Position numbers and translations under genes: made by a program | NCBI GenBank assembly: GCA_903910705.1 | Contig: CAIWAN010000068.1 | Coordinates: 1 to 48,022, forward strand | Source: an uncultured Candidatus Marinamargulisbacteria bacterium | GTDB taxonomy: Bacteria > Margulisbacteria > Riflemargulisbacteria > GWF2-35-9 | Reading direction: 5' to 3' | Length of the DNA stretch: 48,022 nt | Shown here: positions 28,775 through 36,967 of the stretch, piece by piece | Position numbering within the stretch: position 1 is the stretch's first letter | Layout: every line of letters begins with the position of its first letter | Notes under the pieces: generated by a model | Databases searched by the model: none | Told to the model about the DNA's origin: nothing | The model's input: the letters and a program-made list of their open reading frames with translations, nothing else

Positions 28775-29616
28775 CATTAAAACTCATTATTGATGCCTTA
28801 GGTCTTGGGATTCAAAACCGGTTGCTCTGGTTTCAAATTCCTTTAGCTTCTTTGGGTATCATCTTTAGTTTCTCGACCCTCGCCCCTCTTATTAACCAAG
28901 ATGCAATAGGCCTTTGGGGATTATGGATAATTGCATCGGTTCTTTTGATCTGGCGAATCTGGAATCAACCTAAGAAACAGAATCCAGCTCCCCTTCCAGC
29001 CATTATTCTTCTTGGGGCAGCTGCCTGTTTAATTTTTGTAAATTCTTGGCTCCCACTCCCCCCTACTCTACTTCAAACGCTTGTAATCGTACTTGTTTCC
29101 CTTAGTCTCATACTGATTATAAATGGGTACGCGTTAACCTTCTCGGTACTAACCCCAATGGTTATTCTGATTATTATTATTCCCCATTTTGAACCCATAC
29201 GTGATTGGATGGTCTTAGTTTTGCGCATAATATCAGCACATATCGCTGGATATATTTTAATGGGAATAGGTGTTGCCACGGGGGTCTCTGGAACTCAAAT
29301 CCAGTTACCCCATAACGAAATCGCTGTAACTGCCGCCTGTAGTGGCATTGCGATGTTTGAGAGTTTTATTTGTATCGGTTGGTTGGTTGTACTAAATCTC
29401 TATCGAACTGCCGAAGCTCGCCTACTACATTTCTCCCTATTTCTCCCCATTATCCTGCTCACAAACTCCCTTCGGCTACTCATCCTAATCATCGGAATGT
29501 TGTGGTTTGGCGAGCAAGTTATTACGGGTGTTTTTCACTTAATTCTTGGCTATATCATCATTGTCATGACCGTTTTGTTATTTCTATGGGGAGGAAGTTT
29601 GGTGGTTAAGGAATGA
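28771..29616 (+). CDS. Exosortase (transpeptidase-like sorting enzyme)
   Basis: A 281-residue polytopic membrane protein with about eight helices. The three catalytic landmarks of the exosortase/archaeosortase family are present in order: Cys190 in 'VTAACSGIAMFESF', Arg235 in 'LTNSLRLLILI' and His256 in 'GVFHLILGYI'. The enzyme cleaves C-terminal Pro-motif/TM/basic tails at the membrane and hands the protein on to the cell surface, usually in association with exopolysaccharide. Two proteins in this window (12691 and 23092) have such tails. It lies between the TPR gene (four-base overlap) and the EpsI gene (four-base overlap), the usual setting of XrtA-type systems, though its subtype is not determined here. 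Confidence 0.9.
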   Translation: MTLKLIIDALGLGIQNRLLWFQIPLASLGIIFSFSTLAPLINQDAIGLWGLWIIASVLLIWRIWNQPKKQNPAPLPAIILLGAAACLIFVNSWLPLPPTLLQTLVIVLVSLSLILIINGYALTFSVLTPMVILIIIIPHFEPIRDWMVLVLRIISAHIAGYILMGIGVATGVSGTQIQLPHNEIAVTAACSGIAMFESFICIGWLVVLNLYRTAEARLLHFSLFLPIILLTNSLRLLILIIGMLWFGEQVITGVFHLILGYIIIVMTVLLFLWGGSLVVKE

Positions 29617-30728
29617 AAACTTGGATTATTTTTGGGCTATCATTCCTTCCTCTGTTATACAATCTTCCGTGGATTCTATTTGGATGGATGCATTCTCCTC
29701 TTGATGCGATGGGGCCGTTACTACTTCTCCTATTAACTGTACTTCTGTATTTATATAGGGCAGACATCCTTCAGGTCAAACGAATCTCCGACCCCATGGG
29801 ATATATCTTAATTGTTACCTCTATTTTGGGGATCATTCTTGGGGTTATTAAGGATATTCATGTCGTCACCTCATTCAGCTCTATATTTCTTATCGCAGGT
29901 GTTATATGGTGCCAATGGGGTTGGGCTCAGCTTGTTTGTTTATGGCCATTGTTTGTTATCAGTATTTTATCGTTACCAACAATTACTCATCTTATTAGTT
30001 GGATGATCCCCTTATCCATTGGTTATTCTTCAGAGAGCCTCATTTTAATAAAACTCATCTTGGTCGTTCTATTGGTCGCACTCTTTCATCTTGTTTGCCA
30101 GTATCAACGTTCACATCAAAAACCGTTTATTTCTTCAACTCACACCCTCTATGGAATACTACTCGTTGGCGTCCTTCTTTTTATGATAGATATGCGATCC
30201 ACAAAAGATTCCTTTGGCCCCCCCCTGCAACTAGCGGTGGATAAAATCCCCTCATCTGATTGGTCTGGAATGGGGATACCCCTAGAAGCCTCCGAAAAAG
30301 ATTTCTTTATGGGTTCAAACGTAGAAAAATTTATTTATTTCTATAAAAACGGTGGAGCCATCAACGTTGTACACGTGCTTCCAGGGAAAGATATTCATAA
30401 GATTCACGCACCAGAATATTGCATGACTGGGGGAGGGTGGCAAATTGAGCAACGTTATAAACTCTCGATAAAGCTTAAAACGGGCACGTTTCCAGTATCT
30501 TGCGTGCTGATCAGCCTAGACGGACAGCACGCTTACCTCTATTATTGGTATTCGTCTTCCGAACGATCCACCACCTCACAGTCCACCTTTAGAAAAGCAT
30601 ATAATCCCAATGAATCTTGGCAAGCATACCAGTTCGCTGTTGTCGGCATATCCTCTTTAGAAAAAGCAACCCAACGAGTTATCCTGCTTCTGGATCAACT
30701 CTCATCGGTTGATCTAAATCGAGAGTAG
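29613..30728 (+). CDS. epsI: EpsI protein with an extra N-terminal membrane domain
   Basis: A 371-residue protein. Residues 1-190 form six to seven hydrophobic helices; residues about 195-371 are an EpsI domain with 'IPSSDWSGMGIPL', 'IHKIHAPEYCMTGGGWQIEQ' (the conserved H-x-PE-C-x-x-x-GW region) and 'YYWYSSSERS'. EpsI is found fused to or beside exosortases and is needed for EPS production in some bacteria. Stand-alone EpsI usually has a single anchor; here the multi-helix N-terminus looks like the first half of an exosortase ('GWMHSPLDAMGPLLLLLLTV') but lacks the catalytic Cys and the Arg and His landmarks. It overlaps the exosortase by four bases, and its 3' end overlaps the convergent gene at 30695 by 34 bases. 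Confidence 0.8.
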   Translation: MKTWIIFGLSFLPLLYNLPWILFGWMHSPLDAMGPLLLLLLTVLLYLYRADILQVKRISDPMGYILIVTSILGIILGVIKDIHVVTSFSSIFLIAGVIWCQWGWAQLVCLWPLFVISILSLPTITHLISWMIPLSIGYSSESLILIKLILVVLLVALFHLVCQYQRSHQKPFISSTHTLYGILLVGVLLFMIDMRSTKDSFGPPLQLAVDKIPSSDWSGMGIPLEASEKDFFMGSNVEKFIYFYKNGGAINVVHVLPGKDIHKIHAPEYCMTGGGWQIEQRYKLSIKLKTGTFPVSCVLISLDGQHAYLYYWYSSSERSTTSQSTFRKAYNPNESWQAYQFAVVGISSLEKATQRVILLLDQLSSVDLNRE

Positions 30729-31945
30729 TCTGGATCAAACCGACCAGCAAAGAACCGGCCTATCATCTGCTTCGCACTCAACATAATATCTTGAAATACT
30801 AAAATACGAACAAGATTTAATAGAGCTTGAGCGAAGTTTACTCTGGGAAGAATTATATCCATGGAAGGAACAGGCATATTCATTTTCTTTGTTAGAGCGA
30901 TCTGCCTTAGATGTACCTGTTGAATACTGTCCAGTTTCTCACGCCATTTTTTTTCATTGCCATCACCAACAATCCGACACTCTATTGCACCTAATGTTCT
31001 AGCTCTTAATAAGTATTCTATTCCAAGATAAGAGCGAGTCACTGTCGTTGTCCATTTCAAATCCCCATTTTTGAGTTCATCCACAAAAGGAAAGGGGTCT
31101 GCAAAAGCAATGTCCGAATGCAATGCATAATGATCCACGCAAAGACGACATCGATTTAAACTATAATGATTAAACAGTACCATATAGTTATCGAGTGGAA
31201 TCGTTTTTGATTCACTGTTATGTGTTACAACCTTAAACCCTCCGGGAAATGCACCCTCTCGATAATGAGCCTGTAAGATTGCGTCATGGGCTGTAACCTC
31301 TAATTTATCCAGAAGCTCTTGAGTTGCCCCATACTTCATTGTTGAATGACACAAAAGGCCTAGTTTCAGGACAATTCGATCTCTCCATTTTGGCTGGATA
31401 GCAAGCCATTTATCCAAACCCTCCAACATACAGGGAAGCCCCACAATTGCATAGCGATGCCCCTCTACTGTTTTTCTAAGAATCTGATTAAGCGGTGCAA
31501 CACAATATCTGCTCTGGGTATTATCAAGAACCTCAATGCTCGTTGTTAGAAGTTTTGCCATAGTCTGAGTTGGATTCTCAGGATTATAACCAAGCATCAA
31601 GACCCCATCCCACCATTTCTCGTTAAGACCAACAGCCAAGATCGACGTCACGGCTCCTCCTGATGTACCTCGTCTACAGACTTCTTTATCAATTGCACGA
31701 ACTAATTGGATACTTTTCGTTGCCCCCAATCCAAGTTGATACGAAGTAACATCTGATCGATACCCCGGGCAAACTTGAATACACAATCGACACCCATTAA
31801 TACATTTATTCAAATCTGATGGAAGGCATTGACCCAAAAGATCTTGAAACACGATGTTTTGTGCGGGACAAATCCCCGCACAAGAACCGCATCGACAGCA
31901 TAAATCATTTTTAATAACCAACTTCTGGAGATCTTGAAAGCTCAT
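30695..31945 (-). CDS. FrhB-like iron-sulfur protein of the polysaccharide type
   Basis: A 416-residue protein related to the F420-hydrogenase/dehydrogenase beta subunit (FrhB) family. It opens with two [4Fe-4S] motifs, 'CCRCGSCAGICPAQNI' and 'CINGCRLCIQVCPGY' (CxxCxxxC(P) pattern), followed by an FrhB-like domain: 'EVCRRGTSGGAVTSIL', 'GLPCMLEGLDKWL', 'LGLLCHSTMK' and 'CRLCVDHYALHSDIAFADPF', the last a conserved Cys pair. Relatives in EPS loci often accompany polysaccharide pyruvyl transferases and probably reduce or oxidise a glycan intermediate with a flavin/Fe-S cofactor; F420 itself need not be present. The start overlaps the upstream kinase-like gene by four bases. It is the last gene of the minus-strand export operon, and its 3' end overlaps epsI by 34 bases in the opposite direction. 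Confidence 0.8.
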   Translation of the reverse strand: MSFQDLQKLVIKNDLCCRCGSCAGICPAQNIVFQDLLGQCLPSDLNKCINGCRLCIQVCPGYRSDVTSYQLGLGATKSIQLVRAIDKEVCRRGTSGGAVTSILAVGLNEKWWDGVLMLGYNPENPTQTMAKLLTTSIEVLDNTQSRYCVAPLNQILRKTVEGHRYAIVGLPCMLEGLDKWLAIQPKWRDRIVLKLGLLCHSTMKYGATQELLDKLEVTAHDAILQAHYREGAFPGGFKVVTHNSESKTIPLDNYMVLFNHYSLNRCRLCVDHYALHSDIAFADPFPFVDELKNGDLKWTTTVTRSYLGIEYLLRARTLGAIECRIVGDGNEKKWREKLDSIQQVHLRQIALTKKMNMPVPSMDIILPRVNFAQALLNLVRILVFQDIMLSAKQMIGRFFAGRFDPDYSRFRSTDES

Positions 31946-32568
31946 GAACGTTCAAATTCCCACTCGGGATAATGTTTCTTTAAATAAATTATCATTGAGG
32001 ATAACGCATTTTCCGTTTTACCTGAGTTATCAACCTCAAGATCGGCCCATTGACGTGTTGGCTCCACGTGAACGTGGTGCATAGGACGAACGGTTTCCAA
32101 GTATTTTGAGATTACTTGATCAGTCGTTCTTCCACGAGCTTTAACATCACGCTGCAATCGTCTAATAAATCTTAAATCATCTTGAACTGAAACATAAAAC
32201 TTGACATCTGCAAGAGATCGAATATCGGGGTAATGCATAAATAAGAGTCCATCCAAAATAATGATGGGGGCGGGTTCAATTCTTTCAAACCCGACCCTAG
32301 TATGTGTTTCAAAGTCATATTTTGGCTTATCAATAGCATGGCCATTGATTAGCCTCAACAAGTGCCCCCTCAACAGAACATCATCCATCGAGTCGGGGTG
32401 GTCTACGTTCGTCTTCTCTCGGTCAAATAACGACTGTTCTGAAAGATCGTGGTAGTAAGAGTCACTATCCAATCGAACACTACGCTGAGCACCAAGCCAT
32501 GAAGCTAGTTCTTCAGCTAAGGTTGTCTTACCTGACCCAGATCCTCCATAGATCGCAATAAGAGTCAT
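31942..32568 (-). CDS. udk: Uridine-kinase-like P-loop kinase
   Basis: A 208-residue P-loop kinase. 'IAIYGGSGSGKTTLAEELAS' gives the Walker A motif (GGSGSGKT); 'RLDSDSYYHDLSEQSLFDRE' is the conserved uridine-kinase 'D-x-F/YY' substrate region; 'NVDHPDSMDDVLL' matches 'FDHPDAFD' of Udk; 'IIILDGLLFMHYPDI' is the equivalent of 'EGI' with the catalytic acidic residue. It phosphorylates uridine/cytidine or a related small substrate in the cytoplasm, possibly feeding UDP-sugars to the EPS pathway (inference). It lies seven bases after the second Wza-like gene and overlaps the FrhB-like gene by four bases. The symbol is by family resemblance; the substrate could differ. Confidence 0.78.
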   Translation of the reverse strand: MTLIAIYGGSGSGKTTLAEELASWLGAQRSVRLDSDSYYHDLSEQSLFDREKTNVDHPDSMDDVLLRGHLLRLINGHAIDKPKYDFETHTRVGFERIEPAPIIILDGLLFMHYPDIRSLADVKFYVSVQDDLRFIRRLQRDVKARGRTTDQVISKYLETVRPMHHVHVEPTRQWADLEVDNSGKTENALSSMIIYLKKHYPEWEFERS

Positions 32569-32574
32569 TCAAAA

Positions 32575-33609
32575 TTACTGAGCAGCCCTCGTGCCAACTT
32601 TTGTCGCGGTATATCTAACAAACGTCTGAAGTGCCAACTGAACAATATCTGAAAACGGGAGAGGAATGTTTTCGGGCAAATACACAATGTCGCCGGGTTG
32701 AAGTAATACATCCTTTGTTTCCATTTTTAGTATCATCTCTGGATTGACCCGAATGACCGTTCCACTTACAAGCGAATCACGTAAAATAATGACTTCATCC
32801 CTCTTCGATGTGGGTCGCCCACCTCCTGTAACACTAAGAAGGCGCAGAAGGGTCAAGCCCTCATAATAAGTGTAGTTTCCTGGACGTTTCACATCCCCAA
32901 GAAAGGTAACCTCCTGAGACAAATAACTTGGAAGATACACATAGTCCCCTGATCGCAATACAACATTCTGACTCATATCCGCCTGTTCGATCAAAGCTTG
33001 AAAGTTTACTGGAATATATTGATTGTTTCTAACGAGAAATGCTCTCGATAAGTCGGCCATCTCAGCGGCAGAATTTCGAAGCGAACCCAATCGGGCACCA
33101 CCTGCCATTGCTATGGCTTCTACAAGATTCGTATTTCCGTGCAGATCATAGACGCCTGGCCTTGAAACGGAGCCAAGAATTGTAAATCGTCGACTCCCGA
33201 AACTTATCGGTATTACACTAACGGAAGGTCGCTTCATATAACGTTCGAACTTCTGTGCTAGAAGCTTCTGGATACCTTCAATCGTCAAACCATTAACTGG
33301 AACTTCCCCAAGTAACAATAACGAGACTTTCCCATCATGTCCAATTTCTACAGACTGTTGATAGACATCCGCTCCATTAAGTTTCACCTCAAACTGATCT
33401 CCAGGTTGCAAACAATAGGGTGATGTGTCCTTATCAAAGTCCAATTGCGAAATATTAACTATCCTTGAACCAGAGACAACGATTTCAACACCAGGAGCCA
33501 CAGCTGTTAAAACCATTGACGGTGTCACATCTGCCCACGTGATACCAACGAACGTCCCATAAAATATAGCAAAGAATATGCCAAACCATCTTTTTCTAAA
33601 ATGTATCAT
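32575..33609 (-). CDS. Wza-like polysaccharide export protein
   Basis: A 344-residue outer-membrane-type export protein. It has an N-terminal signal (WFGIFFAIFYGTFVGITWA) without a lipobox Cys, a Poly_export domain ('YCLQPGDQFEVKL', 'VEIGHDGKVSLLLLGEVPVN'), and two SLBB-type beta-grasp domains ('FTILGSVSRPGVYDLHGNTN' and 'VTFLGDVKRPGNYTYYEGLT', each followed by 'L...GG'). The last 45 residues (PFSDIVQLALQTFVRYT) are predicted to form the amphipathic segment crossing the outer membrane. It builds a periplasm-spanning export channel in concert with the Wzc-like protein. It overlaps the first Wza-like gene by four bases. Two adjacent paralogues could form hetero-oligomers or act on two polymers. 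Confidence 0.9.
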   Translation of the reverse strand: MIHFRKRWFGIFFAIFYGTFVGITWADVTPSMVLTAVAPGVEIVVSGSRIVNISQLDFDKDTSPYCLQPGDQFEVKLNGADVYQQSVEIGHDGKVSLLLLGEVPVNGLTIEGIQKLLAQKFERYMKRPSVSVIPISFGSRRFTILGSVSRPGVYDLHGNTNLVEAIAMAGGARLGSLRNSAAEMADLSRAFLVRNNQYIPVNFQALIEQADMSQNVVLRSGDYVYLPSYLSQEVTFLGDVKRPGNYTYYEGLTLLRLLSVTGGGRPTSKRDEVIILRDSLVSGTVIRVNPEMILKMETKDVLLQPGDIVYLPENIPLPFSDIVQLALQTFVRYTATKVGTRAAQ

Positions 33610-34619
33610 GGTGTAGTCGCTCCTCCTAACATATCCTGAATTGATAACTGATAGAAATCAAGGGATTTCTGAGTAATATAAGTCGAAACAAATGAGCGTT
33701 TCGCCAACTCAAACAAATCACTAAAGAGCCATACGTCCTCTGGAGGAACAAAAACTAGGTCCTCTGGTTCGATACAAACATCTGGAATTTCCCGAGTCAT
33801 AATTCTTTCAAAATCGACTACTTGCATCGTTTTTTTATCATCTCTCGTCCTAAAAATGGTAACTCGTTTCAAATTAGCTTTATTCGTATAGGCCCGATCA
33901 GCCATCAACTGAATCAAGGTTAATCCCTCACTATAATAAAGGGTTCTTGGATTGGTTACTTCGCCAAAAACAAACACTTGCTTGGCAAGATTCGAAGCTA
34001 AATAGATTAGATCTCCTGGCATGATCATGACGTTTTGAGACATATCCCCCTCTTTGATCAGCTTCTTGAAATTCACGTTCAATCGCCGGCCATTTTCTCC
34101 TACCATATAGGAACGTTCATAATTTACTAATTGAAGACTTGACCCTCCTTGATCAAGCTCAGTAAATCCCCCAGCAATACCAACCGCCTCCAAGAGACGC
34201 ATCCCAGGCTTAATAGGATACACACCTGGTGCATTGGCTTTACCAAGTATGACAAACTTATACGTATTACTGTTGGAAATAGATACTGTCACTTTGGGGT
34301 TCATCACAAAACGGGATAGCTTCAACTCAATCTCCCTTGCAACCTCTGGCAAGGGTCTATCCTGTGCCATTACGGGCTCAATTAGAGGGTAATACAGCTT
34401 GCCATCAGGTGCAACAGGAATGGGGGCATGTGCCATTTCAGGATGTTCATATACTGACACCTCAACTAGGTCGCCAGGGGCAATTATCGTTGTTTCGGGT
34501 AGTTTCATTCGACTAATCGAAACAAAATCTGTTGCCCCAAAACTGTTGCAGATTATGCCCATAATAAGAAGTGTTATCCATCTAATTCTTTGTTTATTAT
34601 CTATCTGAAATAGAGACAT
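33606..34619 (-). CDS. Wza-like polysaccharide export protein
   Basis: A 337-residue paralogue of the next gene. The signal peptide 'WITLLIMGIICNSFGA' contains a Cys, but residues around it do not make a good lipobox. The Poly_export domain has 'TTIIAPGDLVEVSVYEHPE' and 'APDGKLYYPLIEP'; the SLBB domains are 'FVILGKANAPGVYPIKPGMR' and 'VFVFGEVTNPRTLYYSEGLT'; the C-terminal helix is 'DLFELAKRSFVSTYIT'. It follows the Wzc-like gene after 12 bases and overlaps the second Wza-like gene by four. Together they belong to the outer-membrane exit of the Wzx/Wzy-type pathway. Confidence 0.9.
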   Translation of the reverse strand: MSLFQIDNKQRIRWITLLIMGIICNSFGATDFVSISRMKLPETTIIAPGDLVEVSVYEHPEMAHAPIPVAPDGKLYYPLIEPVMAQDRPLPEVAREIELKLSRFVMNPKVTVSISNSNTYKFVILGKANAPGVYPIKPGMRLLEAVGIAGGFTELDQGGSSLQLVNYERSYMVGENGRRLNVNFKKLIKEGDMSQNVMIMPGDLIYLASNLAKQVFVFGEVTNPRTLYYSEGLTLIQLMADRAYTNKANLKRVTIFRTRDDKKTMQVVDFERIMTREIPDVCIEPEDLVFVPPEDVWLFSDLFELAKRSFVSTYITQKSLDFYQLSIQDMLGGATTP

Positions 34620-34631
34620 GTTAACTCCTTT

Positions 34632-36701
34632 TTACTTTTCTTCATGAAAAACATCTCCGATATAATATTTATTCAATTTGTTCAGTAAAATTCCCTCTGG
34701 TTTTATCCTTGACATCTCAAGCCTGTTAAAAGCATGATCCAAGGCTCTTTTTTTAAGCCGATTGCTCTCCACAGTATAAAACAAATGTTCCAACATATTC
34801 CCAGCGATAGGAAGAACAGCCGCCTCCAGAACGGCTGGTAAATCGATAAAAATAAAATCAAAGTTTAGCGATAGTTGGCTGATAATCTCATCAAGACTAA
34901 TAGCGTCGACGGTTGCTTGATATTCTTTCCAGCTATTGCCCACCTTCATGTAGTACAAACCATTAATGGTCGTTTCACGAATTGTTTTCACGAAATCCAG
35001 ATCAGGCTTTCTTGTCACTTCGTATAACGATATCTGCGTTGAGTCAGACGTCCCACCAAACTTGGAATAAGTATCGCTATCAGGATTAAAATCTAGGAAT
35101 AAACATCGTGAAGAGTATACCGTATAAAATCTTGATAAAGCCATACAGAGGGTTGTCTTCCCCTCACTAGGATAAGTACTGGTAAAAGCAAGCTTAAGGG
35201 CTGTCACCCCATCCCTATCTCCACTAATCTGACTTAACAGATTATAATAAGCACTGTCAGCTGGATTAACAACGTCACCTTCTTTAAGTCGAATTTGTTC
35301 CACCAGAACAGGATACGGACATAATAACTGAAGCTCTTTCTTCGTCTTAATTCGATAATTAAAAAGCATCATGACCACAGAAATAAATAGTGCTGTTCCT
35401 AAAGCTAAAGATAAGGACACCGCTGTTTTTATGGGATCAAATATCTTTTTTTTCTTATATTCAGGAACAACAGCATAAGAGGCAATCTGCATATTAGTAG
35501 CCAGTCCTTCTTTGATTAGCCTTGCTTCTTCCATTACTTTTATAAAATGAACATATCGCTGTTGTATTGCTTCTTTTTCTTGTAGCAACTGATTTATCTC
35601 AAGATTCTTTTTAGGAAGCCCACTCACCCGTTGGTTTAAGCCACCAACAGCTTGTCGAATTTGACCAAGACTTGCTCGAAGCGTAGATTGGTTATTTGCG
35701 AGACTAACTTTTGCTTTACGATAGACAGATTCTTGAACCTCTTTCCGTAGCGATGCCAACTCGGCTCGGAGTTGAACGACTCTGGGGTGTTGGTCAGTAA
35801 AGCGAGATAGTGCGTCATTAAGTTGTTCTTCCACATTTCGTATTCTTTGCTTTGCTTGTGGATCTTCAAACTGAGGATCATTAATAAGTTTTTCTGGATC
35901 AGTACTCCAACTCTTCTCAAGACTAGCCTGCCTAACGGCGTTCTCATTAAGCGCGAGCATAGCCTCATCTTGTCGAGTCTCCATCAAAGTCAGTCGTTGA
36001 TTATATGCCGACATATCCGCGTCAATATTGACGAGATTATTATTATTCGAAAACTGAATGATTTGTTGGTCGATCTGTTCAAGTTTTTCTTTTTCCTCCA
36101 TTGCCTTTTGGTCAAATATTTTTATGAAATTTGCGGCTTCTGTTGCATACATTCGAGTATTGGCTTGAATCGCCACCTCGCCAAGAGCATTAGCAATAGC
36201 GGCCGCACGATCTGGCAGGGTATCAACAACTTTGATCTTGATTGTCTCAGACTGTCGATTTGTTTCAATTTCTATTTTCTTTGCTAGATCCCAAGCCGAT
36301 GTCTTAATCCCTAGCATGGCAATAACACTTTGAATATTAGGGATCGTAGCAATGGTATTAGCAAGCGTACTGACATTATATTGTTGAATCGGAATACTAT
36401 TCTTTCCATCCCCTATACTCGTTACTGATGCATCATTTTTGATCAAAAGAAGGATTGAGGTTTCGAATTTTAGCTCGACAAGAAAATATAGAAGAATCAT
36501 CGAAACAACGAAAACAACTCCACCTGAGAGAAGCATCAACTTCCAATATGATAAAATATCTTTGAGAACACGAATAAAATCAATGGTGCCTACCTTGACT
36601 TCTTCCTCGGGTTGATTGAAATATGATTTTAGCATCGCAGGATTGTTGAGCATTTCCTGCAAAACCATTAATTCTTTGGAGACTGGCTCCTGCTCACCCA
36701 T
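34632..36701 (-). CDS. Wzc-like polysaccharide co-polymerase with BY-kinase domain
   Basis: A 689-residue inner-membrane protein. Residues 60-80 are a first transmembrane helix (LMLLSGGVVFVVSMILLYFL), then a Wzz domain, a long coiled-coil region (about 190-400), a second helix (about 425-450) and a cytoplasmic tyrosine-kinase domain. Kinase motifs: Walker A 'STYPSEGKTT' (about 508-517), Walker A' 'CLFLDFNPDSD' (about 533-543) and Walker B 'FDFIFIDLPAVLE'. The usual C-terminal tyrosine cluster is reduced to one adjacent Tyr pair (near 678-679), so autophosphorylation control may be weak. It sets chain length and couples polymerisation to Wza export. It is first in the minus-strand operon reaching 30695. 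The start has AAAAGGAG upstream (about 36710). Confidence 0.9.
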   Translation of the reverse strand: MGEQEPVSKELMVLQEMLNNPAMLKSYFNQPEEEVKVGTIDFIRVLKDILSYWKLMLLSGGVVFVVSMILLYFLVELKFETSILLLIKNDASVTSIGDGKNSIPIQQYNVSTLANTIATIPNIQSVIAMLGIKTSAWDLAKKIEIETNRQSETIKIKVVDTLPDRAAAIANALGEVAIQANTRMYATEAANFIKIFDQKAMEEKEKLEQIDQQIIQFSNNNNLVNIDADMSAYNQRLTLMETRQDEAMLALNENAVRQASLEKSWSTDPEKLINDPQFEDPQAKQRIRNVEEQLNDALSRFTDQHPRVVQLRAELASLRKEVQESVYRKAKVSLANNQSTLRASLGQIRQAVGGLNQRVSGLPKKNLEINQLLQEKEAIQQRYVHFIKVMEEARLIKEGLATNMQIASYAVVPEYKKKKIFDPIKTAVSLSLALGTALFISVVMMLFNYRIKTKKELQLLCPYPVLVEQIRLKEGDVVNPADSAYYNLLSQISGDRDGVTALKLAFTSTYPSEGKTTLCMALSRFYTVYSSRCLFLDFNPDSDTYSKFGGTSDSTQISLYEVTRKPDLDFVKTIRETTINGLYYMKVGNSWKEYQATVDAISLDEIISQLSLNFDFIFIDLPAVLEAAVLPIAGNMLEHLFYTVESNRLKKRALDHAFNRLEMSRIKPEGILLNKLNKYYIGDVFHEEK

Positions 36702-36967
36702 TATATTTTCTCCTTTTTGGCGTTCTCATTTTTATCCAAGCCCCAAAGAACAATTCAACAAATTGCATATCTTTGATCAGATACCGTTTCCATAGCCGTC
36801 GTGGTTAAAGACACAAACGCTAACGCCATTCTATACCACTTCGGTGCATCCATAAAGGTGCTCGGCGTATAGTACCTGTCACAAGATCAACGGTGTGCTC
36901 AATTTTTTCCTCTATAGATATATCGTGTTGGTCTTCAGATTATCCCAAATATTTTTTCACTTAGTTC
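36702..36967 (-). other. Leader region with two overlapping small open frames
   Basis: A 266-base gap between btuF and the Wzc-like gene that should contain the promoter of the export operon; no convincing -35/-10 pair was found. On the minus strand, a 32-codon frame (36853-36755, ATG-TGA) is followed by a 24-codon frame (36768-36694) that overlaps it and runs eight bases into the Wzc-like start. A third frame further upstream also reads protein-like before a stop at 36823. This may be a leader-peptide arrangement, the frameshifted remains of an old gene, or chance. Confidence 0.25.

Noticed and set aside
32575-34619. Lipoprotein assignment for the two Wza-like proteins
   Set aside because: E. 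coli Wza is a lipoprotein, but neither signal peptide here shows a proper lipobox Cys; the Cys in one is poorly placed.
35823-36287. 154-codon plus-strand frame
   Set aside because: Lies antisense to the Wzc-like coiled-coil region, whose protein features are strong; a shadow frame.
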